Notes: a model not told the origin generated them from the letters alone. DNA of 64,000 nt from Auricularia sp. M13 (GCA_037042915.1 CM073201.1:186001-250000); one strand, 5' to 3'. Shown: positions 22,948-35,266, numbered from the stretch's first letter. Numbers and translations are program-made.

Positions 22948-23346
22948 GATTCTTGGCCACCCTCCAGGTCACCGAAAAGCTCGTGAGGCGCCAATGTACT
23001 GTAATCAACCATACTTCGCGATCCACCTCACGCTCCTTGTGTAGAAGTGACCGTCCTCCGTCCGTTATATTAGTAACGAATTGTTATTGAACGCAGCGAA
23101 ACGTCGGTCGCTTTGATCACCGCCCGCCCCGGATGCAGGCTCACTCGAACGACTGTAGAGAATGACATGCCTCGCTCAATCAGAACAACCCTGTTAACGA
23201 GATTATCTCATCGCGCCTCGCAGCTGTTGCAGGACTTCGCAGTGGCTTTGAAAGTATGTATCATTGCGGAATAGCTACACTGAGTGACATTGTCCGAGTC
23301 GAGATTACCGCATACTAGTCGGGACGCGGCTCCCTTCTCTGTAGGC
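22948..23346. other. Intergenic region between convergent genes
   Basis: No gene seen. The right arm of the inverted repeat begins near 23235, in the 3' flank of carrier copy 2. Confidence 0.4.
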
Positions 23347-24815
23347 TTAGGCGGAGCCCTTATACACAGTACCGAACGCGATCGCCTGGAACTGGTCGTA
23401 CATCGCGAGGACGGCAGCGCCGGCGAGGCCACTGCCAATACGCAGTCAGTCATAGAGTGAGGACAGAGGTAGAAGGATTAGCAGCGCACCGAACGATGTT
23501 CGCGCCCGCTCCAGCGAACAGGGTCTTCGCGCCCTCCTTGGCGATGATCTGCCGGGCGGCGTCGAACGAGTTCTTGTAGTGCGTCTAGGGAGTAGACTCG
23601 GGTCAGACACCGCGAAACGGGGAGGCGGTAGCAGAGTGTATGGGACTGACGTTGGTGCCCGAGGTCATCATCATGCGGCGGCGGATTGTATCGAGAGGGT
23701 ACGACGCCAGTGCGGCGAGCTACAGCGTGCAGCGTCAGCACCGATTTTTCTGTCCAAGTATATGGTCGTACCGTCGTGCAGCCCCAGCCCACAGCCATGG
23801 CAGCGAAGAAGTTGCCTTGCAGCTTGCCGGTGAGGAAGGTCTCCCTGCGCGAGGTCAGTCATGAAGACATGTGAGGCTTGACAAGCACCGACTTGATGGT
23901 ATCGTATCCTCCAAAGCTGTGATAAACATGTTAATCCTGGTGTATGTTGAGCACAGCTAAGCCGACGCACTAGACACCACGGTAGACGATGATGCCGGCG
24001 ATGCTGGGCATGAAGCCGCGGTAGAGCCCGACGAAGCCGTCCGTGCGCAGAGTCTGCTTGTAAACGTCGATGAGACCCGAGAACTGGCGCTTTCCGTCTG
24101 GGCCGGCAGAGCGCGCGTCGGCAGACAGCCTGGTACGAGCGCTGCCGTGAATGGGTTATCTGATAGTATGAAAGGGAAGACTTGCGGTACGCACTAGTCG
24201 AGGGAGTAGACGAAGACGGAGGACGCTGCGCCGGCCGCACCGCCGGAGACGAGGTTGCCCACGAACCAGAGACCGTAGTTCTCGTCCTTCTTGTACGGCG
24301 AGAGACTGCGGAAGGTGTCCTAAATCAAGTTTGAGCGCGAAGTAGACCAAAATGACATGCTGGAACGCACCCTGAAGGCGAAGTTGAGGGCCTGCGTTGG
24401 GAAGTACCTGATGACGTTCGTGCCGTTGCCGCGCCAGACTACACAGAGCACAGTGTCAAATCATTTATGCGCGTGGATGCCAGGGAAACACGGACAGCTC
24501 GCGAGGCCCTCGGTGGCGTAGGTGCGCTGGAAGCAGTCGATAATGCCCTTGTACGGGTGGGTGAGACGCCCGGACGCCAGCATGGCACCTTGGTTTTGGA
24601 TGAGGATCTTGACGCGCTCAATCGGCGCGCTGCCCGTCTTTGCGATACCGCCAGCGACGCCGCCCATGAGGAAGTTCACTAGTGTTTAGGCATCAGCAAT
24701 CGTCGTGCGGTACAAAGGACAAGTACTGACTGAAGAACTGCTGTGTGTTGGAGTACTGCTCCTTGCCAGACTTCTGCGCAGAAGCCTTCGAGTTGGAGTC
24801 CTTTGAAGCGTCCAT
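23347..24815 (-). CDS. aac: Mitochondrial ADP/ATP carrier, copy 2
   Basis: Inverted paralog of 8635-10090 with the same ten-exon structure and very similar introns. It starts [20 protein letters not shown] and ends TVYKGSA with TAA at 23347-23349. The carrier signatures and RRRMMM are kept. Differences I noticed are conservative, for example Leu for Met in [11 protein letters not shown] and Ile for Leu in QFQAIAFGT. All splice sites look usable, and the last acceptor (TTGGCAG) is more canonical than in copy 1. Both copies therefore look functional. Their promoters differ by a tandem duplication (copy 1) and an insertion (copy 2), so expression may differ. Confidence 0.93.
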
Positions 24816-25351
24816 ATTAGATTGTGCGGGTGTGCCTTGGATAACCCGTGAAAAGAGACGAGATGGAGAGCGAGAGAGGACGAGAGACGAGAAAAAGAAA
24901 AGCCGGGACTGAGTGGGGGTTGGATTCTTGGAGAGCCGGGAAGGAGTCTACGAGGCCGTTTTCAGCCTGTGCTGCGCGTCGCTGTGTGCGTTGGCAAGAT
25001 CTGTTTCGAGATGCGGGGGCCAGCCGCAGCGGGGTGGCTTTATACAGGGGTAGCCGGCTCCAGCGGCGAGGCGAACCTGAGTTCATCGCGCGCTTGACGT
25101 GGATTGGTTCCGCGTCCTCCCGCACGCCGGCGCTGTCGTCCCCGCCGATCTCAACAAAATCTGGTCATCCCCTTCGCAGAGTCGCCTATCGGAGGGTAAA
25201 ACGCGTCGATTGAGATCACGAACGACGGTGTACACGTAGCTACATCGGGAGGAAAATGCATTTTAAGACCACGAGCACGCCATGCTCAACGGAACAGCCT
25301 GGGACATCTCGGGTGGTACCGCCGAGACTCGTGCCCGGTCTGAACAGTTGG

Positions 25352-25893
25352 TACCGTAGTGACCCCAGATCCGGCGCCGGCCCTAGATGCGAACAAACTG
25401 TACATTTTCACGTCTCCTGCTCTAAGGAGCGCTTCCCCCCCTTCCAAATTTTACAGAATAAGATCTTGATATAATTTGTGTATAGCTGTGGTGCAATGGA
25501 GGGGAAATGAGCTCTTACTCGAGGGCAATAGCTGAAAGCTTTATGCCGATGGATCCGGCCGAGCTTGCAAGCTCAATAATTCGACACCTGGAAAAGCCCT
25601 TCCCTTATAACCTCACAGAGTGACTTATTATAGTCTATTCTATGTCCAGAGAGACAATTTGGAGGGGAATATGGACAAAATGAAAGCCTACCATGTGCCG
25701 GGTCGTCATGCCGGAGCTTTTAACCGCTTCCCGTCCCACCACATTGCAAGCCATCCCGTCCTCCAAAAAATCTGATTTAATTTGAGAAGCATATTCAAGG
25801 ATGATTCATTTCGCCTTGCAGAAAAAGAAGAGGAGGGAGTGAGGGGAAGGTAGAGAAACGGTCAGATTGGTCGGATCTGGGGTCACTACGGTA
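25352..25893. mobile_element. MITE-like insertion with 22-bp terminal inverted repeats, TA-flanked
   Basis: TACCGTAGTGACCCCAGATC at 25352 and its exact inverted complement ending at 25893 form a perfect 22-bp pair (25352-25373 and 25872-25893). The outermost TA on each side fits a Tc1/mariner-type TA target duplication, leaving about 538 bp of element. No ORF inside looks like a transposase. The matching place in carrier copy 1 (around 7870) lacks the insertion, so it arrived after the duplication. Confidence 0.7.
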
Positions 25894-26218
25894 TAGATAT
25901 CATCCGGTCAGATAAAACGCAGATTCACCAGGCTGATGATCCCGAGTACACATCGCAAGCATTTTCGAGTGCATGAGCTTTGAGGTCAAAGAAAACAGGT
26001 GCGGCCCAGTTCATTTCGCCCCGGCCCACACCCAATTTCCTTGACACACTCCGAAAGTCTAAGCAAATCCTCCGGCTTCGCTCCGTGTCACAGTGTCAGC
26101 TCAGTGAAGTAAGCAGATGCTACGATCGAATGCGAGCATTGGAAGCGCGAGCATTGGCACGGACGGTCTCAAGAACAGTTAGAGGGGCGTCAGGAGCGAC
26201 GTTACACAGGTCGCCGCC

Positions 26219-26271
26219 CTTTTATATGGTCGGTCGGCCGACGAGGCGCTGCGCGTCTCGGCCGATGGGCC
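26219..26271 (-). promoter_or_regulatory. Second copy of the dyad plus TATA element
   Basis: Mirror copy of 7393-7450. The arms GGTCGGCCGACGAG (from 26232) and CTCGGCCGATGGGCC (from 26257) flank a GC-rich loop. On the minus strand the TATA-like CATATAAA follows at 26219-26226. Sequence after the TATA box is also similar between copies, but no shared ORF continues. Confidence 0.45.
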
Positions 26272-26682
26272 AGCCTGCCGGATGCATTTCCTTGAACCTG
26301 GGCTTCAACATTCAACGTTAAACGTTCAATTTGCATTCAGGCATTCGACTAATCCGTACCTCAGAAAGTCTCAGCGGTTTGCGTCCGTGTAGAGACGCGC
26401 AGCGTTGCGGGAGAGCGAAAAGACAGGCCATTGATTAAATGACCAGTAGTCCGGTTAAACGCCCTTTTCTTCGTGCCGCAGCAGTCCTGGATGGTCCTAG
26501 GAGTTATCCCTGCGATATGTAATGATGAGGCGCTGCCAGGCAGGGGACATTCAACTATATTCAATATTTCGAACAATCCAAGCGTCAATCAGTACCACGA
26601 AGCAGTTGAAGTTCGGAGATTTCCGTTCAACTTGGTGCCACTTACTCTTCGCCCACCACGTCCCACTGCGAAACTCTCCTCA

Positions 26683-29091
26683 ATGGCTCATGCGCTTGCT
26701 GACGAGACCCTCCATATCATATTGCATGAAGTGCTCGACGTCCCCGACTCGGATTTCTTCGACATTTCTGGCATGGATCTGTCACCTTTCGGTCGCCGCC
26801 AGTTCTCCAATTCAACCGCTTTACTCGTGTGCAAGCGCTGGATGCGCATCGCAACTCCCTTGCTGTACCACACAGTCGTCCTTCGATCTACTGCACAGGC
26901 CCAGTCACTCGCAAAGGTGCTCTCAAAGGCTCCCGACTTTGCAAAGTTTCTCAAGAGACTACGTCTCGAGGGTGGATTCGGCGTCTCGGTCGGGAAGATA
27001 ATGCGCGCTGCTGCTGCGCACCTCCGGGACCTTCACATATCTCTTGACCTCAATTCCCAGGACAATGTCAAGCACATGTGCGAAGCATTGTCTGCGATCA
27101 ACCCGTCCCGACTTGGACTTTCTATTCCATGGTCGTTGGCCAACAATGCAATCGCAACAAGAACTGCCTTACAGAACGCTGTACCTTCCTGGACTAATCT
27201 CGTAAGCCCATGCGTCTGAATCTCGGTTCTTCTCGACGACGTTGACTCTGAAATTGAAATCACAGAGGTCGATTATCGTCTCAAAGTCGACAATGCACCA
27301 CGTTATGGACGTGCTCTCAGCTATTCCTACCTCCTGGGACCTTTTACCCCAGAATAAAATTCCATGCATAAGTGAGTTGGAAGCTGATCTACGACGATGG
27401 CCGCGGTGTAGGATCCATATAGAGTACAACAATATCATCAGGAAAGCCTCCATCGAGGCTTTCGCCCTCCAATATGCAGGCCGGCTGATCATTCACAGGA
27501 AGGACTCGGAGTATGAGTGAGTACAGCCTTGAACTGGACACCTTTTGTGCGGATGACTGATTTACGGGAACTGGGCTGCAGTATCGCTGTTGTTCGCCGG
27601 AGGAACGAAACAAGTGATCCGCCTATGCGAAACGCAGATATCAAGGTTCAGGCCAAGATATGGGCTTCCATCTTTCAGCACGTTGTCTTGATATCTGAGT
27701 GCAATCATGACCTTGGCTACATACGTTATTTGCACAGCGCGAGTGGTCAACCGCTTCCGCCGGATATCACTTCCCGAGGCGCGATTGATTATCTCCTGGT
27801 CTGTAAACTGTTCAAGGTTCGCACTGCGCAGCTTTCGGTCAACACTCATCTCTCATCATTCGCACTACTTCACGCCAGGATGTTTGCTTGCCTATCGCCT
27901 TGCGCCACCTAGAACTCCGAACCCAACAGATGGTTGCGAATTTCTTGACGCTGATAAATGCCCGACCAGGGCTTGCGCTAAAAGTGGAAGGCGTTTTCTT
28001 AAAATCCTTGGGGAGCGGCGCAATCTCCCAGTTCGGCAGCCTCCTCTCTCGACTTCCTCGTGTCCGAACAGTGCACTGCAGCATCGGCATTGCAGACGCC
28101 GAGGACTTGACGACGTACGCGTCGGGGCCCAATCTCGTCGAACTGGACATTGAATTCTCGCTTGAAGAAAACCTTCCAGTCGCAACGTTGTCCTTCCCAG
28201 CATTGCGTCGTCTGAGGCTCTCGCTTCATCCGATGATGTTCAACAGTCCCGCCCAACCGCTTTTGATGTTACATCTCCCACAGCTGGAGGAGCTCTTTTT
28301 CCACTGGTCCTGCCCCGCCTGGTTTACCAGCCATTTTTCGCAAGCGCAGTAAGTCAAGCCACCCAAACCCACTCCCCGTTTTATCAATCTCTACAGATTC
28401 CCGCGTCTCCGGTCGCTCACTATCCTACAAGACGACCCCGCAGCGATCGAGGATTTCCTTGGTGTACATGGGCCGGCAATGGAAGATGTTGTGACGACGA
28501 CAGAGCATCTGGGACTCGTCTTGCGATGCTGCGCCAATGTGGAGAGCATCGTTCTTGCTTACCCGCGAGTGAGTGCCTCAGCCGTATTGTAGCGATTCTT
28601 CCATACGAAAATCGCGCTTCTCTAGGACAGTATGCCATCTCCAGATACTATCGCACGGAAGCGGCTTCACTCAACTCTCAAAAAGATTATATTGTCGCAG
28701 GTCCTGAGAGATGGTCGTTTATCGAAGTTCGTCGATCCCTATCCAAGTTGGATCATCCAGTATTCGAGTATTCATAATTTTCACCGCAGGCAAAAACTCA
28801 AGGAGCTCGGGGAGGCGGGAACGGCGTTCATCGATGCAATCCAGCCCAAAATGTACCCTGCGTTACGCGAGATCCTCCTCGACCACGTCTCATGGCCCGT
28901 CCATCCGTGAGCCCCGCATCCGATTCAGTCTTTCTGCCTCTGAGTGTGCTTGACCTCATTTTGCTAGACGCGACATTGCTGGAAGCCCGATTGTCAAATG
29001 GGCCGATGCATTGAGGGAAAAGGGAATTACTCTGCTAGATAGGGCTGGAACGGCATGGCGCTCGCGCTTGAAGTACGGCAGGGGAGGCTAG
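26683..29091 (+). CDS. F-box/LRR-like protein C (double-module form)
   Basis: Third full-length member, in the same orientation as B and separated from it by carrier copy 2. It starts MAHALADETLHIILHEVLDV and keeps LLVCKRWMRIATPLLYHTVV. Module 2 reads MRNADIKVQAKIWASIFQHV ... YLLVCKLFK, CLPIALRHLEL, LRRs and LKELGEAGTAFIDAIQPKMY. It ends RSRLKYGRGG with TAG at 29089-29091. The exon layout matches B: exon 1 ends at AATCTC, exon 2 at GAGTATGA before GTGAGT. The frame is open by eye throughout. The 5' flank shares a short block with B. Confidence 0.8.
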
Positions 29092-29328
29092 TGTCTCGAC
29101 ACCCCTACGCGAACGTTCTGTACTTCACGGTGCCGTCCAAAGCCAGTGCCCAAGTGACTACTCACCACGCGCACACACCGCGCTTCAATGGACAATGCAA
29201 TGTTTTCATTTTCATAGTTTTCATTGACCTGAGTGCAGCTACAAAGCATTACACGGCGTAATCAAAGCAGAGCAAGGTGCGCAAGGCAACTGAAAAGCTT
29301 TGTACGAAAGGAAGTAGCACAAACAGAA

Positions 29329-32083
29329 TCATGGAGCCAGAGGGGCCACGACGCGCCAGGTGGCGTCCGCCGCGTAGCTCGCCGCGTTGTCCTGGTCCTT
29401 CGGGCCGCCGTTGATGGCGATCCAGACCTCGGCGTTGCGGTGGCGCCAGTTGTGGCCGGCGATGTTGTACGACTGCAGCGTGACGGCGCTGGCGTCGTTG
29501 AGGCCGAGCTGCGCGCAGAACGTCGCGTCGCGCTTGTACACGTCGGTGTTGTCGTTGGACGCGATCTGCAGGCGGAAGCTCGAGTGGCGGAGGAACTGCC
29601 CGGGGAAGTTGCTGGCCTCGAACGAGTAGCAGCTGGGGTCCGCGAGGCCCGCGCGCGCGATGAACGTCGCGTCGGCGCGCGTCGTGGCGTCCGACGACGA
29701 GTTTGCGACGGACGTGATGGCGAGCGAGGCCTGGTGGCGCAGGAAGCGGTCGGTGAAGCCGGACGTCGTCACCTGGAACGACACGCGCGCGTCGGTCGTG
29801 ATGTCCGCGCCGCTGCGCCAGTTTGGCGAGGCGACCTGCCACGTCGTGTCATCCGCAAAGAATGCGTTCGTGTCCCACGCGTTCGCGCCGCTGGTGTTGG
29901 CGACGTAGACCGCGCCGTTGTAGTGGCGCAGGTACTTGCCCGCCTGGTTGAACGACTCGAAGCGCACGCCGGACTTGGTGCCGCCCACGCGCAGGCAGAA
30001 GGTCGCGTCCTGGTTGAAGAGCGAAGAGCCGTCGGACGTGTCGAGGCGGATGCGGTTGTTGGAGTGGCGCAGGTAGCGGCCGGGGTAGTTGCGCGACTCG
30101 AACGACCAGCACGACGACGACGCGAGGCCCGCGCGCACGCGGAACGTCGTGTCCTTGCGCGAGAGCGCGTCCGAGACGGCAGACGTCACGCCGAGCGAGT
30201 CGACATGGCGCACGTAGCGGTCGGTGTAGCCGGATGTCGTGACGCCGAGCGAGATGGACTCACCCGCGCGCAGCCACGCGACCGAGTTCTGGACGGCAAG
30301 GTGGATCGCCTTGAGCTGGTCGAAGTTGCCCTTGAACACCTGGCGGTCGTAAGTGTAGTAGCCGTTGGACTCGTTCTCGACGTCCGTCGGCTCAGTGTAA
30401 ATGGAGCCCGAGAGACCGCGGCCCCAGATGAGGCCTTGGAGCGTGCCAGAGACCTCGACGTAGCGCTTATTGTACGAGGGGGCGTCAGGTTGGATCTCGT
30501 AGCTGAAGCCATTGCCGCGCGACCACTCATGGCCGGAGACGATAAGCCCAATGCCGCCGAACTCGCCGAGCTGCGCGAAGCGGGTCGCGGAGGGCGTGTG
30601 CGTGCTGCCGGGGCCGACGTAGATGTGGTCGTCGACGATGTCGCCGTTGCCCGGGTCGCGGCCGCAGCAGTTGGAGCCCGAGTTGCCGTTGACGGGGCGC
30701 GTCGAGTCGAAGGACTTGGTCAGGTCGGCGATGCGCGCCTCGTCATACTCGCCCCAGCCCTCGTTGAACGGAATCCACTGCACGATGGACGTGATGCCGC
30801 GATGCAGGTCGATCATCCGCCTCAGCTCGTCCTCGAAGTTGGTGTGGTCCGAGGCAGACGGCGAGCCACCCAAGGCGGGCATGTCCTGGAAGACGAGCAG
30901 GCCGAGGCGATCGGCGTGGTAGAACCAACGCGCAGACTCGACCTTGATGTGCTTGCGGACGGTGTTGAAGCCGAGCGCCTTCTGGCGCTCGAGGTCGAAG
31001 GCAAGTGCGGCGTCGGTGGGCGCGGTGTAGATGCCGTCAGGCCAGTAGCCCTGGTCAAGGGTGCCCATCTGGAAGATGAAGCTGGGCGTGTCAGTGAGCG
31101 CGCGCAGAGCATACAAAAGGACTATGGACGTACCGGCCGTTCAGCACAGGACGCAAGAAGCCGTTGACGACGGCGGTACCGACGCTGCGCATGCCAAAGT
31201 ATCCGGTCACGACGTCGCCCGTGCTCAGGGTAACGCGGAGGTCGTAGAGGAAGGGGTCATCCGGGCTCCAGAGGCGGGCGTTGGGCACAGGGATGCGCAG
31301 CGCAGTGCCCACGTTAGCGGTCGCGTTGCCGACGGTGGTGCCGCCGGTCGAGACGATGGCCGTGACGGTGCCGCTGGTCGCGCCGGCGGTCTTGACGACG
31401 AGGTTGAGCACGCCGGCGTGGATGTCGGGAGTCGTGTCGAGCTGGGTGATGCGCGCTGCCTGGGTCGGCTCGATCCAGACAGTCTGCCAGATGCCAGAGG
31501 CGGCGGTGTAGAAGATTCCGGTGCCGTTCAGGCGCTGCTTGCCCATCGGGATGCCCGCGGCGTCGACGGGCGAGTACACGCCGACAATAATCTCGTTCGT
31601 GCCGCCGTTGAGCTGCGACGTGATGTCGAAGCTGAACGCGTCATAGCCGCCCGAGTGCGTGCCGACGTTCTGGCCGTTGATCCACACCGTCGCGCGCCAG
31701 GTGACCGCGCCGAAGTTGAGTATCACGCGCCGCCCTGACCACGCGGCGGGTACGGTGAACGTGCGACGGTAGAATGAGTTCGTCTCGTGGCGCATGATGC
31801 CCGAGATGGCAGACTCGAGCGGGAACGGTACGAGGACGGTCTCCGCGAGATTCTGGCCCGTCGGCGGGCTGGTAATCTGCGACGAGGCCGCGAACTGCCA
31901 CTGGCCGTTGAGCGACTGCCAGTCGGGCCGGACGAGCTGCGGGCGCGGGTACTCGGGCAGCGGGTTGGTGAGCGACACCTGCGACGTCCACGGCGTCGTG
32001 AGCGGCGGCGTCTTCTGGATGTAGGCTGCATGCGCGGCGGTGCTGAAGGCCGCAAGGGCCGCAGTCAGGTACTTGAAGGCCAT
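29329..32083 (-). CDS. Secreted GH2 glycosidase with C-terminal AbfB (CBM42) repeats
   Basis: Two exons (32083-31134 and 31081-29329; 52-nt intron, phase 2), 900 aa. The signal peptide MAFKYLTAALAAFSTAAHA is followed by a GH2 N-terminal jelly roll (PDWQSLNGQWQFA ... NSFYRRTFTVP ... INGQNVGTHSGGYDAF), an Ig-like domain, and the barrel (GTLDQGYWPDGIYTAPTDAA). NEGWGEYDE carries the probable acid/base Glu (about 424), and LGEFGG the probable nucleophile Glu (about 490). From about residue 590 two beta-trefoil AbfB-type units follow, with repeats such as SFESRNYPGRYLRHSNNRI and SFEASNFPGQFLRHSSFRL. AbfB modules bind arabinofuranose side chains, so arabinoxylan or arabinogalactan debranching is a fair guess. 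The exact GH2 activity (galactosidase, mannosidase, arabinosidase) is not readable. A TATA box lies near 32235-32241. Confidence 0.9.
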
Positions 32084-35000
32084 TGTCGACAAATGAACCT
32101 GCGCGCTCGTCAGTCAGCAACGTCGAGCGACACAGCGGAGACGGGACAAAACGCAGCGCACTTCGAGTAGGCCTTCCTTCCTAGACGCACACCGGCACTG
32201 GGAGCGCGCGGGCGACACCTTCTGTCAGCCACAGCTTTATACGGGGCGCGCGGTGCGCTTGGCCCCCAGTCACGGGGAGACGCGCCACGAGGTCGAGAAC
32301 GAAGAACCCGCGTGCGCCGTCAGTGTCGAACAGGCATGCGATGATGCAAGTGCGCAGCCCCGCCCGGAAATTGACAACAACTCGGCCAACAAAGGAAGGA
32401 TCCGCAAGCTCTCTCCCAATTGCGGGGTCCGGTCGATCCACCCATTTGGGTGGTCGGGACCAGTCCTTCGCACCCGGGTGGATTCCATGAGTCCAGTTCA
32501 GAGCCTGATTGCGCGAATCTGTTACAAGTGGTCAGAGGAGCCAGGGTGCGGTTCGACTGCAAGACCGAATCATCACGCACGAATTACAAAGATCGGGTTT
32601 GATAAAGTTACATTGGTCCATGTCTTATGATGACTTTGTAATAAAGTGAAGACCAGAGCATGCGCAGGGATTGCGACAGGGCCGACCACAGCCTGAGCGA
32701 GCTCTTGTCCGCTGATGGGCAAAGACGTCTGACAAAAGTAACATCAATACCCCGCGACAACACAAACATGTAACGCACCGCCAGCAGCGCAAAGACGGCA
32801 GCGGGTCGGCACCGTGACTTGGAGCTCCCAGTGTTGAATCATAACGCCAGCGAGCGAGCTCTTCTGGTCTACTATATCTCGACTGAGGACGGAAGAAGCT
32901 ACGCAACATCATCAGCTAAAGTCGTAATCGATGCATGCAAAACACACGTGACGAGTTCTAGTGCGCGCGTTGACCAAGACCAGCGATTCCATGCGCGCCG
33001 GCCACCCTCCTGACAAAACTGTTCTAGACAAGTGCCTGGAGTGAGGGTGGAAGTTTGCTCCGGGCCCGTTCGGGTCGAGGCTGTACACGGCGTTGTGTTC
33101 ACTGAGTGAGCCAGAGCGCGGTCTGGGTGCGAGGCACCGCGGCAGCTAGTTGGTTGAGTGCGCACGGAAGCTGGAGGCGGTGGAGGAAACGCGAGCGCAA
33201 TGATGCAATTCGCCAAAAAGCCTGTGGACGGCCGCCATAGGAGAAAGTCATAATAGCAAGTTGGAACACTCGCATTGCACGCTTCGCGTTTCATTTGCCG
33301 AATACAAAGTCAGGATGTCGCTGGCGGCCATCCTGTCGCCATTTCGTTGCACAGAATTAATTGTTGGTTTCGAAGCAAGACGCGAGTGTCGACGTGAACC
33401 ACATTCAGCGCGACACTGCAGTCGAGCTGAATGGCTCCGTGAGCGATGCGTTTGGCCAGGAGGTTTGAAGCTCTGACCTCTGTCGCGTGCCAGATTCCAA
33501 AAAAGCAGTTCGAAAGTCGACGTCGATTGTCAGGATTTTGATTATATGTATATCACAAGAGCCTCGTCGCTCATACATCTATGGAAGCCCTGTAAGCTAC
33601 AACACGTAACGATACCTTGAAGCTTACTAACCGGGTGTTGCGCTGCAGCTTGCGCGACGGCGCCGAGGGGGTCGAGCCAGTCGCCGCGTCAGGCCTGGGA
33701 AAGCAGCTTATGGTGGGCAGTAGACTGGACAGTATACTCTGTGTCCAAAACCACGCAAAATTCGTGGGCTCATCGGAGGGCTCGATGGATAGCGCCCGTG
33801 TTGGCGCGCTGCTGCCATCGCCAACGCGATGTACTTTTGTAAAAAAAAAAGTCTCAAATGCAAGCTGGCGAGCGCAATTACGGCAATATAACTCGCGTCG
33901 ATTTGCACTTCATTTCGGAAGGATAACGTCCAGTACGCGCGCTGGGCGGCTCGGATTCCTGTCGGATTCCAGGCGCGCAAGGCACTCTGCGCCGGTGAGC
34001 CAAGATCGGAAACGCTGCCTTACGACACACCTTTCTCGCAGGCGAGGTAAAATAGCCGATCAGCAACGAATCAATTTTGCTTGCCGTTGTTGAAAAGTTC
34101 GCACACACGTCGCGCGAGGCCGAAGGAGCAGGCGAGCGCGCAGGTAATTCATACCAATCGGCAGTCTCGGACGGCCAAGAAACCATCCAAAGCGTGCAGC
34201 TCACAGCACGGGTGCGCCTCCAAGGACGTCTTCATTGGCGGCGGCATCTTCTTGGGTCACAGTGGCATGAGCAGAGGCAAAGAACGCTTTGCTTCCGCCA
34301 GACTCCGACGCTCATGATCATGCGCCGCGAAAATATCAGATATTTCGTCGTCCCCAGACTCTCTATACCTTCAAACATGGCAATTGGTATAGCTAGTAAA
34401 TTTGCTTCATTCTCTCTTTCTCCCCTCGTGAACGGAGGCGGATACCGGCTACGGCTTATGATGACACTCGTTTGGGGGTGTACAGTGATCTCAAGCCACA
34501 TACTATTACGCGCAGATTTCTCAAAGGAGAGTAGTACCAGCGCAATATAATCAACTGTGATCCAAGCTATTCAGTGTTCCCATTGATGCAGCTTCCTGTA
34601 GTCCTGTTCAATGGGAAGCACGCTCTCTCCCAGGCCTTGATTAAGAGCATATCTGCCAGGATATTCCTTAGGAAGAGTGATATGGACTTCTGACTGTTGT
34701 TCAGAGTAGTGCTTAGTGCGGAGGATTTGCCTCAACGCACCCGGTTCACTTGCGGGAAATTAGGGTCACAAAATCAATGTGAGTGACTGCGTCTCTACTT
34801 ACTTACTTTGAATAGGGGTAAGCCAGGAAATGTGAGCTGATCATCAGTTGCGAGCTCGTCTTGTTGTCGTGAAGGTATGTTGGCTTATATAAGCAGGCCC
34901 AGCTTGTCGCAATTACTCGTCATTGTCAACTTCTTACATATTCAGGCCCAGAGCGGCCCAGTCACAGGAGCCCATAATGATCGCTTTCTTGGACCGTTCA

Positions 35001-35266
35001 GAGTGTATCCGGCAGGGAGACACGCATTCTGGTTGCCGTAATGGTCCCGAAACCACCGGCGATCAACGCAAGTTGTCAGCACACTCCACCGGCAACTCAG
35101 ATATCAGATAATAGCTCTGAGCAGGATTCGCCATATCTGACAAAGCAAGTACGCAGCACCGGCGACTCGGTGCAAAAAACTGGCAGTATAAAAGGGAACG
35201 CTCGCGGATGACAGAGGTTCCCACAACTACTGCATGTCCATTCGCCTTGCACACACCCTTCTAAAC
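32084..35266. other. Gene-poor stretch of about 3.2 kb
   Basis: No recognisable gene on either strand. It starts with the GH2 promoter. A TATATAAG near 34885 lies about 380 bp before FAD monooxygenase 2, and a closer TATAAAAG at 35187-35194 is its likely core promoter. A poly-A tract is at about 33841. Confidence 0.4.
35187..35194 (+). promoter_or_regulatory. TATA box of FAD monooxygenase 2
   Basis: TATAAAAG sits 73 bp before the ATG at 35267 and 40 bp before the alternative in-frame ATG at 35234. Confidence 0.5.

Larger units (their letters stand above)
23235..26290 (-). repeat. Right arm of the large inverted duplication
   Basis: Reverse-complement counterpart of 7380-10195. It contains the second carrier, its promoter and the distal dyad-TATA element. 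It is longer than the left arm mainly because of the 0.54-kb insertion at 25352-25893, and it lacks the 229-bp tandem duplication seen on the left. Confidence 0.8.

Noticed and set aside
29233-31167. 644-aa open frame on the plus strand opposite the GH2 gene
   Set aside because: It is antisense to a well-supported glycosidase, Arg/Val-rich and without motifs; GC-rich third positions on the other strand produce such frames.
33617-34550. Overlapping frames of about 157 aa in the gene-poor stretch
   Set aside because: There are no motifs, splice logic or hydrophobic pattern, and composition resembles their non-coding surroundings.
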